Assembly: GCF_030486595.1 (NCBI RefSeq) | Contig: NZ_JAUJZH010000009.1 | Coordinates: 186,001-250,000 of the forward strand | Length of the DNA stretch: 64,000 nucleotides | Direction of reading: 5' to 3' | From: Variovorax ginsengisoli | Lineage (GTDB): Bacteria; Pseudomonadota; Gammaproteobacteria; Burkholderiales; Burkholderiaceae_C | Shown here: positions 43,844 through 55,051 of the stretch, in pieces | Layout of the letters: each line of letters opens with the position of its first letter | How positions within the stretch are numbered: position 1 is the stretch's first letter | Program-made: the position numbers and the translations under genes | The notes under the pieces: model-generated | What the model saw: the letters and a program-made list of their open reading frames with translations, nothing else | Databases searched by the model: none | Told to the model about the DNA's origin: nothing

Positions 43844-44839
43844 ATGAAAGCCATCGTCTTCGACGACTTCGGCGGGCCCGAAGTGCTCGTGATCCGCGAG
43901 GTCGCGGCCCCGGAAGTCCGACCCCATGACCTGCTGGTGCGCAACGCCTCCATCGGGGTCAACCGCGCCGACCTTTCGCATCGCAAGGGTGCCTACGGCC
44001 GCGCCTTCTTCGGCGACGCGGACACCATGGGCCTGGAGCTTGCCGGGACGGTGGTGGAGGTGGGGGCGCAGGTGCAGGGATTCCGCGTGGGCGACCGCGT
44101 CATGGGCATCGTCGGCGGAGGCGCCTATGCCGAACTCTCGCGCATCGATCACCGCATGGCCATGCATGTCCCGCCGGGCCTCGACCTGGTCGATGCCGGC
44201 GCGGTGGCCGAGGTTTTCGTGACCGCGCACGAAGCGCTGTTTCATCTGGGCCGCCTGCAAGCCGGCGAGTCGGTGCTGGTCCATGCGGCGGCCGGCGGCG
44301 TGGGCTCCGCCGCGGTGCAACTCGCGCACGCTGCCGGCGCGCGCGTGTTCGCGACCGCAGGCGGCGACAAGCGCGATGCCGTCCAGGGCTTCGGGGCGGA
44401 TGAGGTCATCGACTACCGCAGCGACGACTTCCAGGCCGTGGTGGCCGCCAAGACGGATGGCAAGGGCGTCGACGTCGTGATCGACTTCATCGGCGCTCCC
44501 TACCTGGAGCGCAACCTGCGTTCGCTGGCGGTGGGCGGGCGCCTGGTGGTCGTGGGCTTGCTCGGGGGCGCGGAAGGCGCCGCGCTGCCCATGGACTTGC
44601 TGCTCTACCGCCACCTGCAGATCTTCGGCACGGTGATGAAGTCGCGGCCTCCCGAGGTCAAGCAGGCGATGGTCCAACGCTTCGCGCAGCGATGGCTCGA
44701 CGCCCTGGCGGCCGGCGCGATCCGGCCTGTGATCGACAGCAGCTATGCGCTCGCCGATGCGGCCCAGGCGCATCGGCGCATGGAATCGGGCCAGAGCGTC
44801 GGCAAGATCCTGCTGCTGCCCGGTAAGAGACCGCCGTGA
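43844..44839 (+). CDS. NADPH:quinone oxidoreductase-like protein (zinc-free MDR family)
   Basis: 331 residues from ATG 43844 (MKAIVFDDFGGPEVL, the usual family start); ATG 43826 would add six residues. GroES-like N-terminal part with NRADLSHRKGAYG, then the nucleotide-binding motif VLVHAAAGGVGSAAVQLA (AAxGGVGxA) and LRSLAVGGRLVVVGLLGG. No zinc ligands. Reduces quinones or enones with NADPH. Its stop overlaps the next start (GTGA). Confidence 0.9.
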   Translation: MKAIVFDDFGGPEVLVIREVAAPEVRPHDLLVRNASIGVNRADLSHRKGAYGRAFFGDADTMGLELAGTVVEVGAQVQGFRVGDRVMGIVGGGAYAELSRIDHRMAMHVPPGLDLVDAGAVAEVFVTAHEALFHLGRLQAGESVLVHAAAGGVGSAAVQLAHAAGARVFATAGGDKRDAVQGFGADEVIDYRSDDFQAVVAAKTDGKGVDVVIDFIGAPYLERNLRSLAVGGRLVVVGLLGGAEGAALPMDLLLYRHLQIFGTVMKSRPPEVKQAMVQRFAQRWLDALAAGAIRPVIDSSYALADAAQAHRRMESGQSVGKILLLPGKRPP

Positions 44840-45162
44840 CAGCCGATGCCGCCAGCGAACGGATTGCAACTGCAATGCTCGCCAGGCGGGTGCAAGTCAT
44901 CTGGGAACTCAGCGCCAAGGGCTTGAGCGACGGGCGCACCGAGTACACGAACTCGGTGGTGTCGCACCCGACGGAAGAGTTCCTGACCTTCATTGCGAGC
45001 CACGGCGTGAGCTTCGAGCAGGCATCGCACGACCGACAGCTGGCCTCCGGCGATCACAACAGCCGTGAAACGCCGTTGTTCGCAGAGAGCATCGCCCGGG
45101 CAGCGCGGGCCAATGCCAGGAGCGCCAGGAGCGCCGAGACGCCGACGGCAGTCGCTGCTTGA
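44836..45162 (+). CDS. Uncharacterised protein coupled to the quinone oxidoreductase
   Basis: 108 residues from GTG 44836, overlapping the previous stop by 4 bases, which supports real translation. It is polar and helical (RIATAMLARRVQVIWELSAK, FLTFIASHGVSFEQASHD) with an Ala/Arg-rich C terminus. No membrane helix, signal or known domain recognised. Confidence 0.55.
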   Translation: MTADAASERIATAMLARRVQVIWELSAKGLSDGRTEYTNSVVSHPTEEFLTFIASHGVSFEQASHDRQLASGDHNSRETPLFAESIARAARANARSARSAETPTAVAA

Positions 45163-45210
45163 GCCTGCGAAGTCTCACCCCGCCATCTGCGGCATCGACA
45201 GCATCCGTGT

Positions 45211-46116
45211 TCAAGCCTTGCGCGGTTTCTCCCGCGCCGGCTGACGCGCGAAGTCGATGAAGGACTTGAGGTAGTCCACGTCCATCTCCGCTTCCCGGCC
45301 ACCCAGGAAGATCTGCTTGGCGAGCCCATGGCGGCCGAGCCGGACGGGGACGATCTCCAGCTTGTCCGCATACTCTTCAACCAGCCAACGCGGCAGCGCT
45401 GCGACGCCCCTGCCGCTGGCCACCATCTGCAGCATGATGTCGGTCGTCTCGATGGTCTTGTGGCGCTTGGGCGTGATGCCTGCGGGCATCAGGAACTGGT
45501 TGTAGACGTCCAGCCGCTCGGGCGCCACCGGGTAGGTGATCAGGACCTCCGGCGTGAGCTGCGCCGGTTTCACGTAGGCGGCCGATGCCAGCGGGTGGCT
45601 GGCGCCCACGACCAGCACCTGTTCGTAGTCGAACACAGGCTCGAAGCGCAGCCCCGGCTTGAACAGCGGATCCGGTGTCACGAGCAGGTCGATCTCGAAG
45701 CCGAACAGCGCACCGATGCCCCCGAACTGGAATTTCTGCTTCACGTCCACATCCACGTCGGGCCATTTGGCCAGGTAGGGTGCCACGACCTTCAGCAGCC
45801 ACTGATAGCACGGGTGGCACTCCATGCCGATGCGCAGCGTGCCACGCTCGCCTTGCCCGTACTGCTGCAGGCGCTCCTCGGCGACGTCGAGCTGGGGCAG
45901 GACGCGATTGGCGACGGCGAGCAGGTATTCGCCGGCCTGCGTGGGCCGGAGGGCGCGCCCCTCGCGCAGCCAGATCGCAGTGCCCAGCTGCAGTTCCAGT
46001 TTCTTCATCGCATGGCTGAGGGCCGATTGCGTGAGGCACAGCGTCGCCGCGGCAGCGGTCAGTGAGCCCTGCCTGTCGACCTCCCGGACGATGGCCAGAT
46101 GAATGCGCTCCAGCAT
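45211..46116 (-). CDS. metR: LysR-family regulator MetR
   Basis: 301 residues. HTH LERIHLAIVREVDRQGSLTA, LTQSALSHAMKKLELQLG; effector domain with the MetR phrase GTLRIGMECHPCYQWLLKV and VASGRGVAALPRWLVEEYA. In enterics MetR binds TGAA-N5-TTCA-type sites and activates metE with homocysteine as effector. It is divergent from metE here, as in E. coli, which supports the assignment. Confidence 0.92.
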   Translation of the reverse strand: MLERIHLAIVREVDRQGSLTAAAATLCLTQSALSHAMKKLELQLGTAIWLREGRALRPTQAGEYLLAVANRVLPQLDVAEERLQQYGQGERGTLRIGMECHPCYQWLLKVVAPYLAKWPDVDVDVKQKFQFGGIGALFGFEIDLLVTPDPLFKPGLRFEPVFDYEQVLVVGASHPLASAAYVKPAQLTPEVLITYPVAPERLDVYNQFLMPAGITPKRHKTIETTDIMLQMVASGRGVAALPRWLVEEYADKLEIVPVRLGRHGLAKQIFLGGREAEMDVDYLKSFIDFARQPAREKPRKA

Positions 46117-46227
46117 TTCGTATGAATGAAACTAATCGATCGTTGAAATAAGACCATTTTACTTCATGGAGTGGCCTGCCTACGATCAGCGCCATTCGCA
46201 TTTCCGAAGCAGCCCGAAAGCAGTCTC
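46117..46227. promoter_or_regulatory. metR-metE divergent control region
   Basis: This 111-bp AT-richer gap holds several MetR half-site-like words: TGAATGAA at 46123-46130, TGAA at 46144-46147 and TTCA at 46163-46166. None forms the exact TGAA-N5-TTCA consensus; the closest opposed pair is 15 bases apart. Activation of metE by MetR from here is expected from the gene layout. Confidence 0.4.
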
Positions 46228-48522
46228 ATGGTCCTGACCCACAATCTTGGTTTTCCCCGAATCGGCGCCCAGCGCGAACTCAAGTTCGCGCTCGAGTCCT
46301 ACTGGAAGGGCGCTTCGCCGCGCGACGAACTCCAGGCCCTCGGTGCCCGGCTGCGCCAGCGCCACTGGCAGCAGCAGGCCGGCCTGGACCTCGCGCCGGT
46401 GGGTGACTTTTCGTTCTACGACCAGGTGCTGGACATGAGCTTCACGCTGGGCAACCTGCCCGAGCGCGTGCAGGGCTTCCATGGCGACGCCCTGGACAAC
46501 TATTTCCGGGTCGCCCGTGGCCGCTCGGCGCACGGCAGCGACGACCACCATGCGTGCTGCGGCGGCGTCGCCGCCGGCGAAATGACCAAGTGGTTCGACA
46601 CCAACTACCACTACATCGTGCCGGAGTTCACGGCGCAGACGGCATTCAAGCTGGATGCCTCCCGCCTGCTGGCGCAGCTGGCCGAGGCCAGGGCGCAAGG
46701 GGTCAAGGCCAAGCCCGTGATCGTCGGACCGGTCACCTACCTCGCCATCGGCAAGGCCAAGGACGATTCGGACAAGCTGGCCCTGCTGCCGCGTCTTCTG
46801 GAGGCCTACGCCGAACTGCTGGACACCCTGGCCGCGCAGGGCGTCGAGTGGGTGCAGATCGACGAGCCGCTGCTGGTGACCGAGCTCGATGCCGACTGGC
46901 AGCATGCCTACAACACCGCCTACCACCAGCTCAAGGGCTGCCGCGTCAAGCTGCTGCTGGCCACCTATTTCGGCCAGCTGCTGGAGAACCAGTACCTGGC
47001 CGCCAACCTGCCGGTGGCGGGCCTTCACATCGATGCCGTCAACGGCCGGGCCGACGTGACGCCCCTGCTGGGCCTGATGCCGGCCCACAAGGTGCTGTCG
47101 CTCGGCGTCATCGATGGACGCAACATCTGGAAGACCGACCTGGCCGCGGTGCTCGACTGGCTCGAGCCCATCGCGCAGAAGTTGGGCGGCGACCGGCTGT
47201 GGATCGCACCGTCGTGCTCGCTGCTGCACGTGCCGGTCGACCTCGAGAGCGAGCACAGGCTCGATCCGGAAATCAAGTCGTGGCTGGCCTACGCGCTGCA
47301 GAAGCTCGACGAACTGAAGCTGTTGTCGACGGCGCTCAACCAGGGCCGCGACGCGGTCAAGGACGCGCTCGCCGCCAACCAGGCTGCCGTTGCAGCGCGT
47401 CGCGCGTCGCCGCGGGTCCACAACCCCGCAGTCCGGGCGGCGATCGCCCGGATCGACGCCGAGCTCGGCCGACGCAAGAGCGGCTACGCGCAGCGCGCCC
47501 CGTTGCAGGCGGCGCGCCTGAAGCTTCCGGCTTTCCCGACCACCACCATCGGGTCGTTCCCGCAGACCGCGGAGATCCGCCAGGCACGCAGCCGGTTCAA
47601 GGCCGGCGAGCTCGGCGAGGCCGGCTACAAGAGCGCCATGCAGGCGGAGATCGCCCGCAGCGTTCGCGAGCAGGAGGCATTGGGCCTCGACGTGCTGGTG
47701 CATGGCGAAGCCGAGCGCAACGACATGGTCGAGTACTTCGGCGAGCAACTCGACGGCTATGCCTTCAGTCAGTTCGGCTGGGTGCAATCCTACGGTTCCC
47801 GCTGCGTCAAGCCGCCGATCCTGTTCGGCGACATCACGCGCCCCAAGGCGATGACGGTCGAATGGATCCGCTATGCGCAGTCGCTGACGAACAAGCCGAT
47901 GAAGGGCATGCTGACCGGTCCGGTCACGATCCTCAACTGGTCGTTCGTGCGCGACGACCAGCCTCGGTCGGTGTCATGCAAGCAGCTGGCGCTGGCGATC
48001 CGAGAGGAGGTGCTCGACCTCGAGAAGGCCGGCGTGGGCGTGATCCAGATCGACGAGGCCGCCCTGCGCGAAGGCCTGCCGCTGCGCAAGTCGCAGTGGA
48101 AGAACTACCTCGACTGGGCGGTCGAATCGTTTCGCATCACCGCCAACGGCGTCGACGACGAGACGCAGATCCACACCCACATGTGCTATTCGGAATTCAA
48201 CGACATCATCGCGTCCATCGCCGACATGGATGCGGACGTGATCACGATCGAGACCTCCCGCTCGGACATGGAACTGCTGGACGCTTTCGACGACTTCAAC
48301 TACCCGAACCAGATCGGCCCCGGTGTCTATGACATCCACTCGCCCAACATCCCGACCCGGGAGCACATCGTGCAGCTGATGAAGAAGGCGGCCGAGCGCA
48401 TTCCGGCCGAGCGGCTGTGGGTCAACCCGGACTGCGGCCTGAAGACGCGCCAGTGGGCTGAAGTGATTCCCGCGCTGACCCATATGGTCGAGGCCGCCAG
48501 GGCCCTGCGCGCGGTCATCTGA
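46228..48522 (+). CDS. metE: Cobalamin-independent methionine synthase
   Basis: 764 residues from ATG 46228 ([20 protein letters not shown]), the usual MetE length. N-terminal and C-terminal barrels are both complete; the C-terminal one begins at [20 protein letters not shown]. Zinc ligands are visible in order: His and Cys in [12 protein letters not shown], Glu in [13 protein letters not shown], Cys in [12 protein letters not shown]. It transfers methyl from methyltetrahydrofolate polyglutamate to homocysteine. Divergent from metR. Confidence 0.97.
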   Translation: MVLTHNLGFPRIGAQRELKFALESYWKGASPRDELQALGARLRQRHWQQQAGLDLAPVGDFSFYDQVLDMSFTLGNLPERVQGFHGDALDNYFRVARGRSAHGSDDHHACCGGVAAGEMTKWFDTNYHYIVPEFTAQTAFKLDASRLLAQLAEARAQGVKAKPVIVGPVTYLAIGKAKDDSDKLALLPRLLEAYAELLDTLAAQGVEWVQIDEPLLVTELDADWQHAYNTAYHQLKGCRVKLLLATYFGQLLENQYLAANLPVAGLHIDAVNGRADVTPLLGLMPAHKVLSLGVIDGRNIWKTDLAAVLDWLEPIAQKLGGDRLWIAPSCSLLHVPVDLESEHRLDPEIKSWLAYALQKLDELKLLSTALNQGRDAVKDALAANQAAVAARRASPRVHNPAVRAAIARIDAELGRRKSGYAQRAPLQAARLKLPAFPTTTIGSFPQTAEIRQARSRFKAGELGEAGYKSAMQAEIARSVREQEALGLDVLVHGEAERNDMVEYFGEQLDGYAFSQFGWVQSYGSRCVKPPILFGDITRPKAMTVEWIRYAQSLTNKPMKGMLTGPVTILNWSFVRDDQPRSVSCKQLALAIREEVLDLEKAGVGVIQIDEAALREGLPLRKSQWKNYLDWAVESFRITANGVDDETQIHTHMCYSEFNDIIASIADMDADVITIETSRSDMELLDAFDDFNYPNQIGPGVYDIHSPNIPTREHIVQLMKKAAERIPAERLWVNPDCGLKTRQWAEVIPALTHMVEAARALRAVI

Positions 48523-48527
48523 GGCGA

Positions 48528-49961
48528 TCAGGGCGGGCCGGCCGAGTCGGCCGGGTAGGGCGTGAAGCGGCTTTCGTTCTCGTTCACCTCGAGCGGCCTT
48601 CCCACGAACGGAAAGGCCCGCTGCGGACAGCGCGTGCGCTCGCACACCTTGCATCCCATGCCGATGGGCGTGGCGATCTCGGGGTCCTCGAGGTTCATGC
48701 CCCGCGAATAGACCAGTCGCGGGGCGTGCCGGATGTCGCAGCCCAGCGCCACCGAGAAGGTCTTGCTCGGCGCGCCGTAGCCGCCCTGGCTCTTCGAGAC
48801 CGTGCGGGCGATCCAGAGGTAGGTGCGGCCATCGGGCATGCGCGCCAGCTGCGGCAGGATCTTGCCGGGCTGCGAGAAGGCCTCGTACACATTCCACAGG
48901 GGGCAGGTGCCGCCGGTCTTCGAGAAGTGGAAGTGGGTGGCGGACTGCCGCTTGGAGATGTTGCCGGCGCGGTCCACGCGGATGAAGAAGAAGGGCACGC
49001 CGGGCGCGTCCGGCCGCTGCAGCGTGCTCAGGCGATGGCAGATGGTTTCGAAGCCGACCCCGAAGCGGCGCGAGAGCCGGTCGATGTCATAGCGCATGGT
49101 TTCGGCAGCCTTCAGGAACGCCGCATAGGGCAGCAGCAAGGCGCCCGCGAAGTAGTTCGCCAGGCCGATGCGCGCCAAGGTCCGCGCCTGCGGATCGTCG
49201 CCGAATGCCGGCGTATCGACGAGCGCGTCCAGCAGCGAGGACTGCTCCAGCAGGGCCAGCTGTGTCGCCAGCTGGAACGCCTGTTGACCGGCTTCCAGCG
49301 AGGCCGACAACCGCAGGGTCCGGCTGCCCGGCTCATAGCGGCGCTGGCTCTCCTCGGCCTCGTCGTGCGATGGCATCGCGTGCACGCCGTGCCGCTGGCC
49401 GAGTCGCCGCACGAGCCATTCCGACAGCGGGCCTCCTTCGGCGTTCGCCTCGGCCGCGAGCGATTCGGCGGCACGGTCCACGGCATCGAAATGGTTCTGG
49501 TGGGCGAAGAAGAAGTCGCGCACCATTTCGAAGGCCATCGGCCGCGTCGGCGCGATGTCGGCGCGGTCGTCTCCCAGGCGCAGTGCCATGGCTTCGAGAC
49601 GCTGGGTCGCATCGGCATTGCGACGGTGCAGGGCCAGCAGCGCACGACCCACGGCGGGCATTTGGGAGGCGACCTCGAGCAGCTCCGGCAGTGCCACCGC
49701 CTCGCCGCCCGGGTTGTCGGCCAGGGCCTCGCGCATGCCGGCCACCAGGCGCGCTTCCTCGTCCTCGGAAAACTGCTGCACGTCGACGCCCAGCGCGCGA
49801 CTGATCCGGAGCAGGACGGCGACGGTGAGCGGCCGCTGGTTCTGCTCCAGCTGATTCAGGTAGCTCGGCGAAAGGCCGAGCGCGTTGGCCAGCGCGACCT
49901 GCGACAGGCCGCGTTCGGCCCGCAGCTTGCGCAGGCGCACGCCCATGAAGGTCTTCTTCAT
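48528..49961 (-). CDS. Short-chain acyl-CoA regulator (ScfR/PccR/RamB-type, XRE HTH)
   Basis: 477 residues from ATG 49961, with GGAG six to seven bases upstream. XRE HTH at residues 7-62 (LRKLRAERGLSQVALANALG, LSPSYLNQLEQNQRPLTV). The middle has an ImmA/IrrE-like region without the HExxH motif (RTLRLSASLEAGQQAFQLAT). The C-terminal ScfR domain carries cysteines (GGTCPLWNVYEAF, MGCKVCERTRCPQRAFPF). The family senses propionyl/acyl-CoA; here it is divergent from prpC, so it should control the methylcitrate operon in place of a sigma54-type PrpR. Confidence 0.9.
   Translation of the reverse strand: MKKTFMGVRLRKLRAERGLSQVALANALGLSPSYLNQLEQNQRPLTVAVLLRISRALGVDVQQFSEDEEARLVAGMREALADNPGGEAVALPELLEVASQMPAVGRALLALHRRNADATQRLEAMALRLGDDRADIAPTRPMAFEMVRDFFFAHQNHFDAVDRAAESLAAEANAEGGPLSEWLVRRLGQRHGVHAMPSHDEAEESQRRYEPGSRTLRLSASLEAGQQAFQLATQLALLEQSSLLDALVDTPAFGDDPQARTLARIGLANYFAGALLLPYAAFLKAAETMRYDIDRLSRRFGVGFETICHRLSTLQRPDAPGVPFFFIRVDRAGNISKRQSATHFHFSKTGGTCPLWNVYEAFSQPGKILPQLARMPDGRTYLWIARTVSKSQGGYGAPSKTFSVALGCDIRHAPRLVYSRGMNLEDPEIATPIGMGCKVCERTRCPQRAFPFVGRPLEVNENESRFTPYPADSAGPP
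48538..48554. terminator. Hairpin at the metE / scfR convergent junction
   Basis: CCGGCCG-AGT-CGGCCGG, 7-bp stem with a 3-base loop, lies inside the last codons of the regulator gene and 16 bp after the metE stop. The two genes converge with only 5 bp between them. There is no T-run on either side, so termination is only a possibility. Confidence 0.35.
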
Positions 49962-49985
49962 CGTGATCTCCGGCGGAGCCAATAA

Positions 49986-50076
49986 TTCGCAAGATTCGCT
50001 GATTTGCGATTCTCCTTCGCAAATATTCGCCCTTTTAGCCCTTCTGCAAAGAATCGATTGTGCGTAAATTGCGAAG
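49986..50076. promoter_or_regulatory. Cluster of TTTGCGA-like boxes between scfR and prpC
   Basis: Boxes: TTCGCAAG (49986-49993), TTTGCGAT (50003-50010), TTCGCAAA (50016-50023), TCTGCAAA (50043-50050), TTGCGAAG (50069-50076, just before the prpC start). The second and third form a perfect inverted repeat, ATTTGCGA-N7-TCGCAAAT (50002-50024). PccR and RamB proteins bind TTTGCAAA-like repeats, so this is the probable operator region for autoregulation and prp control. Confidence 0.65.
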
Positions 50077-50077
50077 C

Positions 50078-51232
<1,155 letters not shown>

Positions 51233-51245
51233 CAAGAACCCGCGC

Positions 51246-53840
51246 ATGAACACCTCGTACCGCAAGAAGCTCCCGGGCACGTCGCTGGACTATTTCGACG
51301 CCCGCGAAGCCGTCGATGCCCTTCGGCCCGGCGCCTGGGCCGGGCTGCCCTACACCTCGCGCGTGCATGCCGAGAACCTGGTGCGCCGCTGCGACCCGGC
51401 CATCCTCGACGACTCGCTGCTGCAGTTGATCGAACGCCGGCGCGACCGGGACTTTCCCTGGTTTCCGGCCCGCGTGGTGTGCCACGACATCCTGGGACAG
51501 ACCGCACTGGTGGACCTGGCCGGCCTGCGCGACGCCATCGCCGACAGGGGCGGCGATCCGGCCCAGGTGAACCCTGTGGTGCAGACCCAGTTGATCGTGG
51601 ACCACTCGCTGGCGGTCGAGTTCGCGGGCTTCGATCCGGATGCGTTCGCCAAGAACCGCGCCATCGAAGACCGTCGCAACGAAGACCGGTTCCACTTCAT
51701 CGAGTGGACCCGGAAGGCCTTCAAGAACGTCGAGGTGATCCCGCCGGGGAACGGGATCATGCATCAGATCAACCTCGAGCGGATGTCGCCGGTCGTCCAT
51801 GCCAGGGACGGCGTGGCCTTCCCCGACACGCTGGTCGGCACCGACAGCCACACCCCCCACGTGGACGCGCTGGGCGTGATCGCGATCGGCGTCGGCGGGC
51901 TCGAAGCCGAAAGCGTGATGCTGGGCCGAGCTTCCTGGATGCGGCTGCCCGACATCGTCGGCGTCGAGCTCAGCGGCAAGCCAGGGCCCGGCATCACGGC
52001 GACCGACATCGTGCTGGCGCTGACGGAGTTCCTGCGCCAGCAGAAGGTGGTGGGCGCCTATCTCGAATTCCATGGCGAAGGCGCCTCGGCATTGACCCTG
52101 GGCGACCGGGCCACGATCTCCAACATGACGCCCGAGTTCGGCGCCACGGCGGCGATGTTCTCGATCGACCGGATGACCATCGACTACCTGCGCCTCACCG
52201 GACGCACGGACGAACAGGTTCGCCTCGTCGAGACCTACGCGAAGGAAGTGGGACTCTGGTCGGACGCATTGGCCAGCGCGGAATACGAGCGCGTGCTGCG
52301 CTTCGACCTGCGCGCGGTGGTGCGCAACATGGCCGGCCCGTCCAACCCGCACAAGCGCCTGCCGACCTCCGAGCTGGCCGCGCGCGGGATCGCTGCCGAG
52401 TGGGAGGACGTGCCGGGCCGGATGCCCGACGGCGCAGTGATCATCGCGGCCATCACCAGCTGCACCAACACCAGCAACCCGCGCAACGTGATCGCCGCCG
52501 GCCTGCTGGCGCGCAATGCCAATGCGCGCGGGCTCGTGCGCAAGCCCTGGGTCAAGTCGTCGCTCGCGCCCGGCTCCAAGGCGGTGCAGCTGTACCTGGA
52601 AGAGGCCGGCCTGCTGCGCGAACTGGAACGGCTGGGCTTCGGCATCGTGGCCTTTGCCTGCACCACCTGCAACGGCATGTCCGGTGCGCTGGACCCGGTG
52701 ATCCAGCAGGAGGTCATCGAGCGCGACCTGTACGCCACGGCCGTGCTGTCGGGCAACCGCAATTTCGACGGCCGGATCCATCCCTATGCCAAACAGGCCT
52801 TCCTGGTGTCTCCGCCGCTGGTCGTGGCCTACGCGATCGCCGGCACCGTGCGCTTCGATATCGAGCGGGACGTGCTCGGCATCGACGCCGACGGCTTGGC
52901 CGTGACGCTGAAGGACATCTGGCCGAGCGATGCCGAGATCGACGCGGTGGTCGCCGCCAGCGTCAAGCCCGAGCACTTCCGCCGCGTCTACGATCCGATG
53001 TTCAAGATCGGCGTGGCCGGCCACGCGCCGATCAGCCCGCTGTACGACTGGCGCCCGCAGAGCACTTACATCCGCCGCCCCCCGTACTGGGAGGGCGCGC
53101 TGGCGGGCGAGCGCACGCTGCGTGGCCTGCGCCCGCTGGCCTTGCTGCCCGACAACATCACGACCGACCATCTGTCGCCGTCCAACGCCATATTGCGCGA
53201 CAGCGCGGCGGGCGAATACCTGCAGCACATGGGCCTTCCCGAGGAAGACTTCAATTCCTACGCCACGCACCGCGGCGACCACCTGACGGCGCAGCGCGCG
53301 ACCTTCGCCAATCCGCAGCTCGTCAACGAGATGGCCGTGGTCGACGGCAAGGTCCGGAAGGGTTCGCTCGCCCGGATCGAACCCGAGGGCCGGGTGGTTC
53401 GCATGTGGGAGGCCATAGAGACCTACATGCAGCGCAAGCAGCCGTTGATCATCATCGCCGGCGCCGACTACGGACAGGGCAGTTCGCGCGACTGGGCGGC
53501 CAAGGGCGTTCGGCTGGCAGGCGTGGAAGCGATCGCGGCCGAGGGCTTCGAGCGCATCCATCGCACCAACCTGATCGGCATGGGCGTGCTGCCGCTGGAG
53601 TTCAAGCCCGGCGTGAATCGCCTGACGCTGGGCCTGGACGGCACCGAGACCTACGACGTCGTGGGTGAGCGTCGACCGCGCGTCGACCTGGGCCTGGTGA
53701 TCCGCCGCCGCAACGGCGATGTCGTCGAGCTGCCGATGACCTGCCGGCTCGATACCGCCGAGGAGCTGTCGATCTACGAAGCCGGTGGCGTGCTGCAGCG
53801 TTTTGCGCAAGACTTCCTTGCTTCCACGGAACTGGCCTGA
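51246..53840 (+). CDS. acnD: Fe/S-dependent 2-methylcitrate dehydratase AcnD
   Basis: 864 residues from ATG 51246 (MNTSYRKKLPGTSLDYFDAR), the AcnD length. Aconitase-family cluster cysteines: TSCTNTSNPRN and ACTTCNGMSG. Substrate-binding segments VGTDSHTPHVDALGV and DYGQGSSRDWAAKG are intact. With PrpF it converts 2-methylcitrate to 2-methylaconitate and on to methylisocitrate; this pair replaces PrpD. The last base overlaps the prpF start. Confidence 0.96.
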   Translation: MNTSYRKKLPGTSLDYFDAREAVDALRPGAWAGLPYTSRVHAENLVRRCDPAILDDSLLQLIERRRDRDFPWFPARVVCHDILGQTALVDLAGLRDAIADRGGDPAQVNPVVQTQLIVDHSLAVEFAGFDPDAFAKNRAIEDRRNEDRFHFIEWTRKAFKNVEVIPPGNGIMHQINLERMSPVVHARDGVAFPDTLVGTDSHTPHVDALGVIAIGVGGLEAESVMLGRASWMRLPDIVGVELSGKPGPGITATDIVLALTEFLRQQKVVGAYLEFHGEGASALTLGDRATISNMTPEFGATAAMFSIDRMTIDYLRLTGRTDEQVRLVETYAKEVGLWSDALASAEYERVLRFDLRAVVRNMAGPSNPHKRLPTSELAARGIAAEWEDVPGRMPDGAVIIAAITSCTNTSNPRNVIAAGLLARNANARGLVRKPWVKSSLAPGSKAVQLYLEEAGLLRELERLGFGIVAFACTTCNGMSGALDPVIQQEVIERDLYATAVLSGNRNFDGRIHPYAKQAFLVSPPLVVAYAIAGTVRFDIERDVLGIDADGLAVTLKDIWPSDAEIDAVVAASVKPEHFRRVYDPMFKIGVAGHAPISPLYDWRPQSTYIRRPPYWEGALAGERTLRGLRPLALLPDNITTDHLSPSNAILRDSAAGEYLQHMGLPEEDFNSYATHRGDHLTAQRATFANPQLVNEMAVVDGKVRKGSLARIEPEGRVVRMWEAIETYMQRKQPLIIIAGADYGQGSSRDWAAKGVRLAGVEAIAAEGFERIHRTNLIGMGVLPLEFKPGVNRLTLGLDGTETYDVVGERRPRVDLGLVIRRRNGDVVELPMTCRLDTAEELSIYEAGGVLQRFAQDFLASTELA

Positions 53841-55033
53841 TGTCACACACGCCACAAATCAAGATCCCGGCGACCTGCATGCGCGGCGGCACCAGCAAGG
53901 GCGTGTTCTTCCGCCTGCAGGACCTGCCGGAGGTGGCGCAGCGCCCCGGGCCGGCACGCGACGCGCTGCTGCTTCGCGTGATCGGCAGCCCGGACCCCTA
54001 CGGCAAGCAGATCGACGGCATGGGCGGCGCAACCTCCAGCACGAGCAAGGCGGTGATCCTGTCGCGCAGCAGCCGGCCCGGCCATGATGTCGACTACCTG
54101 TTCGGCCAGGTGGCCATCGACCGGCCCTTCGTCGACTGGAGCGGCAACTGCGGCAACCTCTCCGCCGCCGTCGGGCCCTTCGTGATCGCCAACGGACTGG
54201 TCGATGCCAGCCGGCTGCCGCGCAACGGCATGGCGACGGTGCGGATCTGGCAGGCCAACATCGGCAAGACCATCGTCGCGCACGTGCCCATGAGCTACGG
54301 CGCCGTCCAGGAGACGGGCGACTTCGAACTCGACGGCGTGACATTCCCGGCGGCCGAGGTGCAGCTGGAATTCATCGACCCGGCCGACGAGGGTGACGGC
54401 GAGGCCGGTGGCGCCATGTTTCCGACCGGCAACCTGGTGGACGACCTGGAAGTGCCCGGTGTCGGCACCATGAAGGCGACGCTGATCAACGCCGGCATCC
54501 CGACCATCTTCGTCAATGCGGATGCCGTCGGCTACGCCGGCACCGAGCTGCAGGATGCGATCAACGGCAGCGACGCCGCGCTGGCGATGTTCGAAACCAT
54601 TCGCGCGCACGGCGCCGTGCGCATGGGGCTGATCCGGGACATCGCCGAGGCCGGCCTGCGCCAGCACACACCCAAGGTGGCCTTCGTGGCGCCTCCCGCG
54701 GCCTACACGGCCTCCAGCGGCAAGCCGGTGAACGCGGCCGACGTCGACCTGCTGGTGCGCGCACTGTCCATGGGCAAGCTGCACCACGCGATGATGGGCA
54801 CCGCGGCGGTGGCCATCGGCACCGCGGCCGCCATCCCCGGCACCTTGGTGAACCTGGCGGCCGGTGGCGGCGAACGCACCGCCGTGCGCTTCGGCCACCC
54901 CTCGGGCACGCTGCGCGTCGGCGCCGAAGCCAGGCAGGTCGACGGCCGGTGGACGGTCACCAAGGCCTTGATGAGCCGCAGCGCCCGCGTGCTGATGGAA
55001 GGCCAGGTCCGCGTACCCGGCGACAGTTTTTGA
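53840..55033 (+). CDS. prpF: 2-methylaconitate isomerase PrpF
   Basis: 397 residues. IPATCMRGGTSKGVFFRLQD is the PrpF signature; further GGATSSTSKAVILSRSSRP, WSGNCGNLSAAVGPFVI and FPTGNLVDDLEVPG. Diaminopimelate-epimerase-like fold with two Cys/Lys candidate residues. It isomerises the double bond of 2-methylaconitate made by AcnD. ATG shares one base with the acnD stop (TGATG). Confidence 0.96.
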   Translation: MSHTPQIKIPATCMRGGTSKGVFFRLQDLPEVAQRPGPARDALLLRVIGSPDPYGKQIDGMGGATSSTSKAVILSRSSRPGHDVDYLFGQVAIDRPFVDWSGNCGNLSAAVGPFVIANGLVDASRLPRNGMATVRIWQANIGKTIVAHVPMSYGAVQETGDFELDGVTFPAAEVQLEFIDPADEGDGEAGGAMFPTGNLVDDLEVPGVGTMKATLINAGIPTIFVNADAVGYAGTELQDAINGSDAALAMFETIRAHGAVRMGLIRDIAEAGLRQHTPKVAFVAPPAAYTASSGKPVNAADVDLLVRALSMGKLHHAMMGTAAVAIGTAAAIPGTLVNLAAGGGERTAVRFGHPSGTLRVGAEARQVDGRWTVTKALMSRSARVLMEGQVRVPGDSF

Positions 55034-55051
55034 ATCTCAGGAGTCTTTCCA

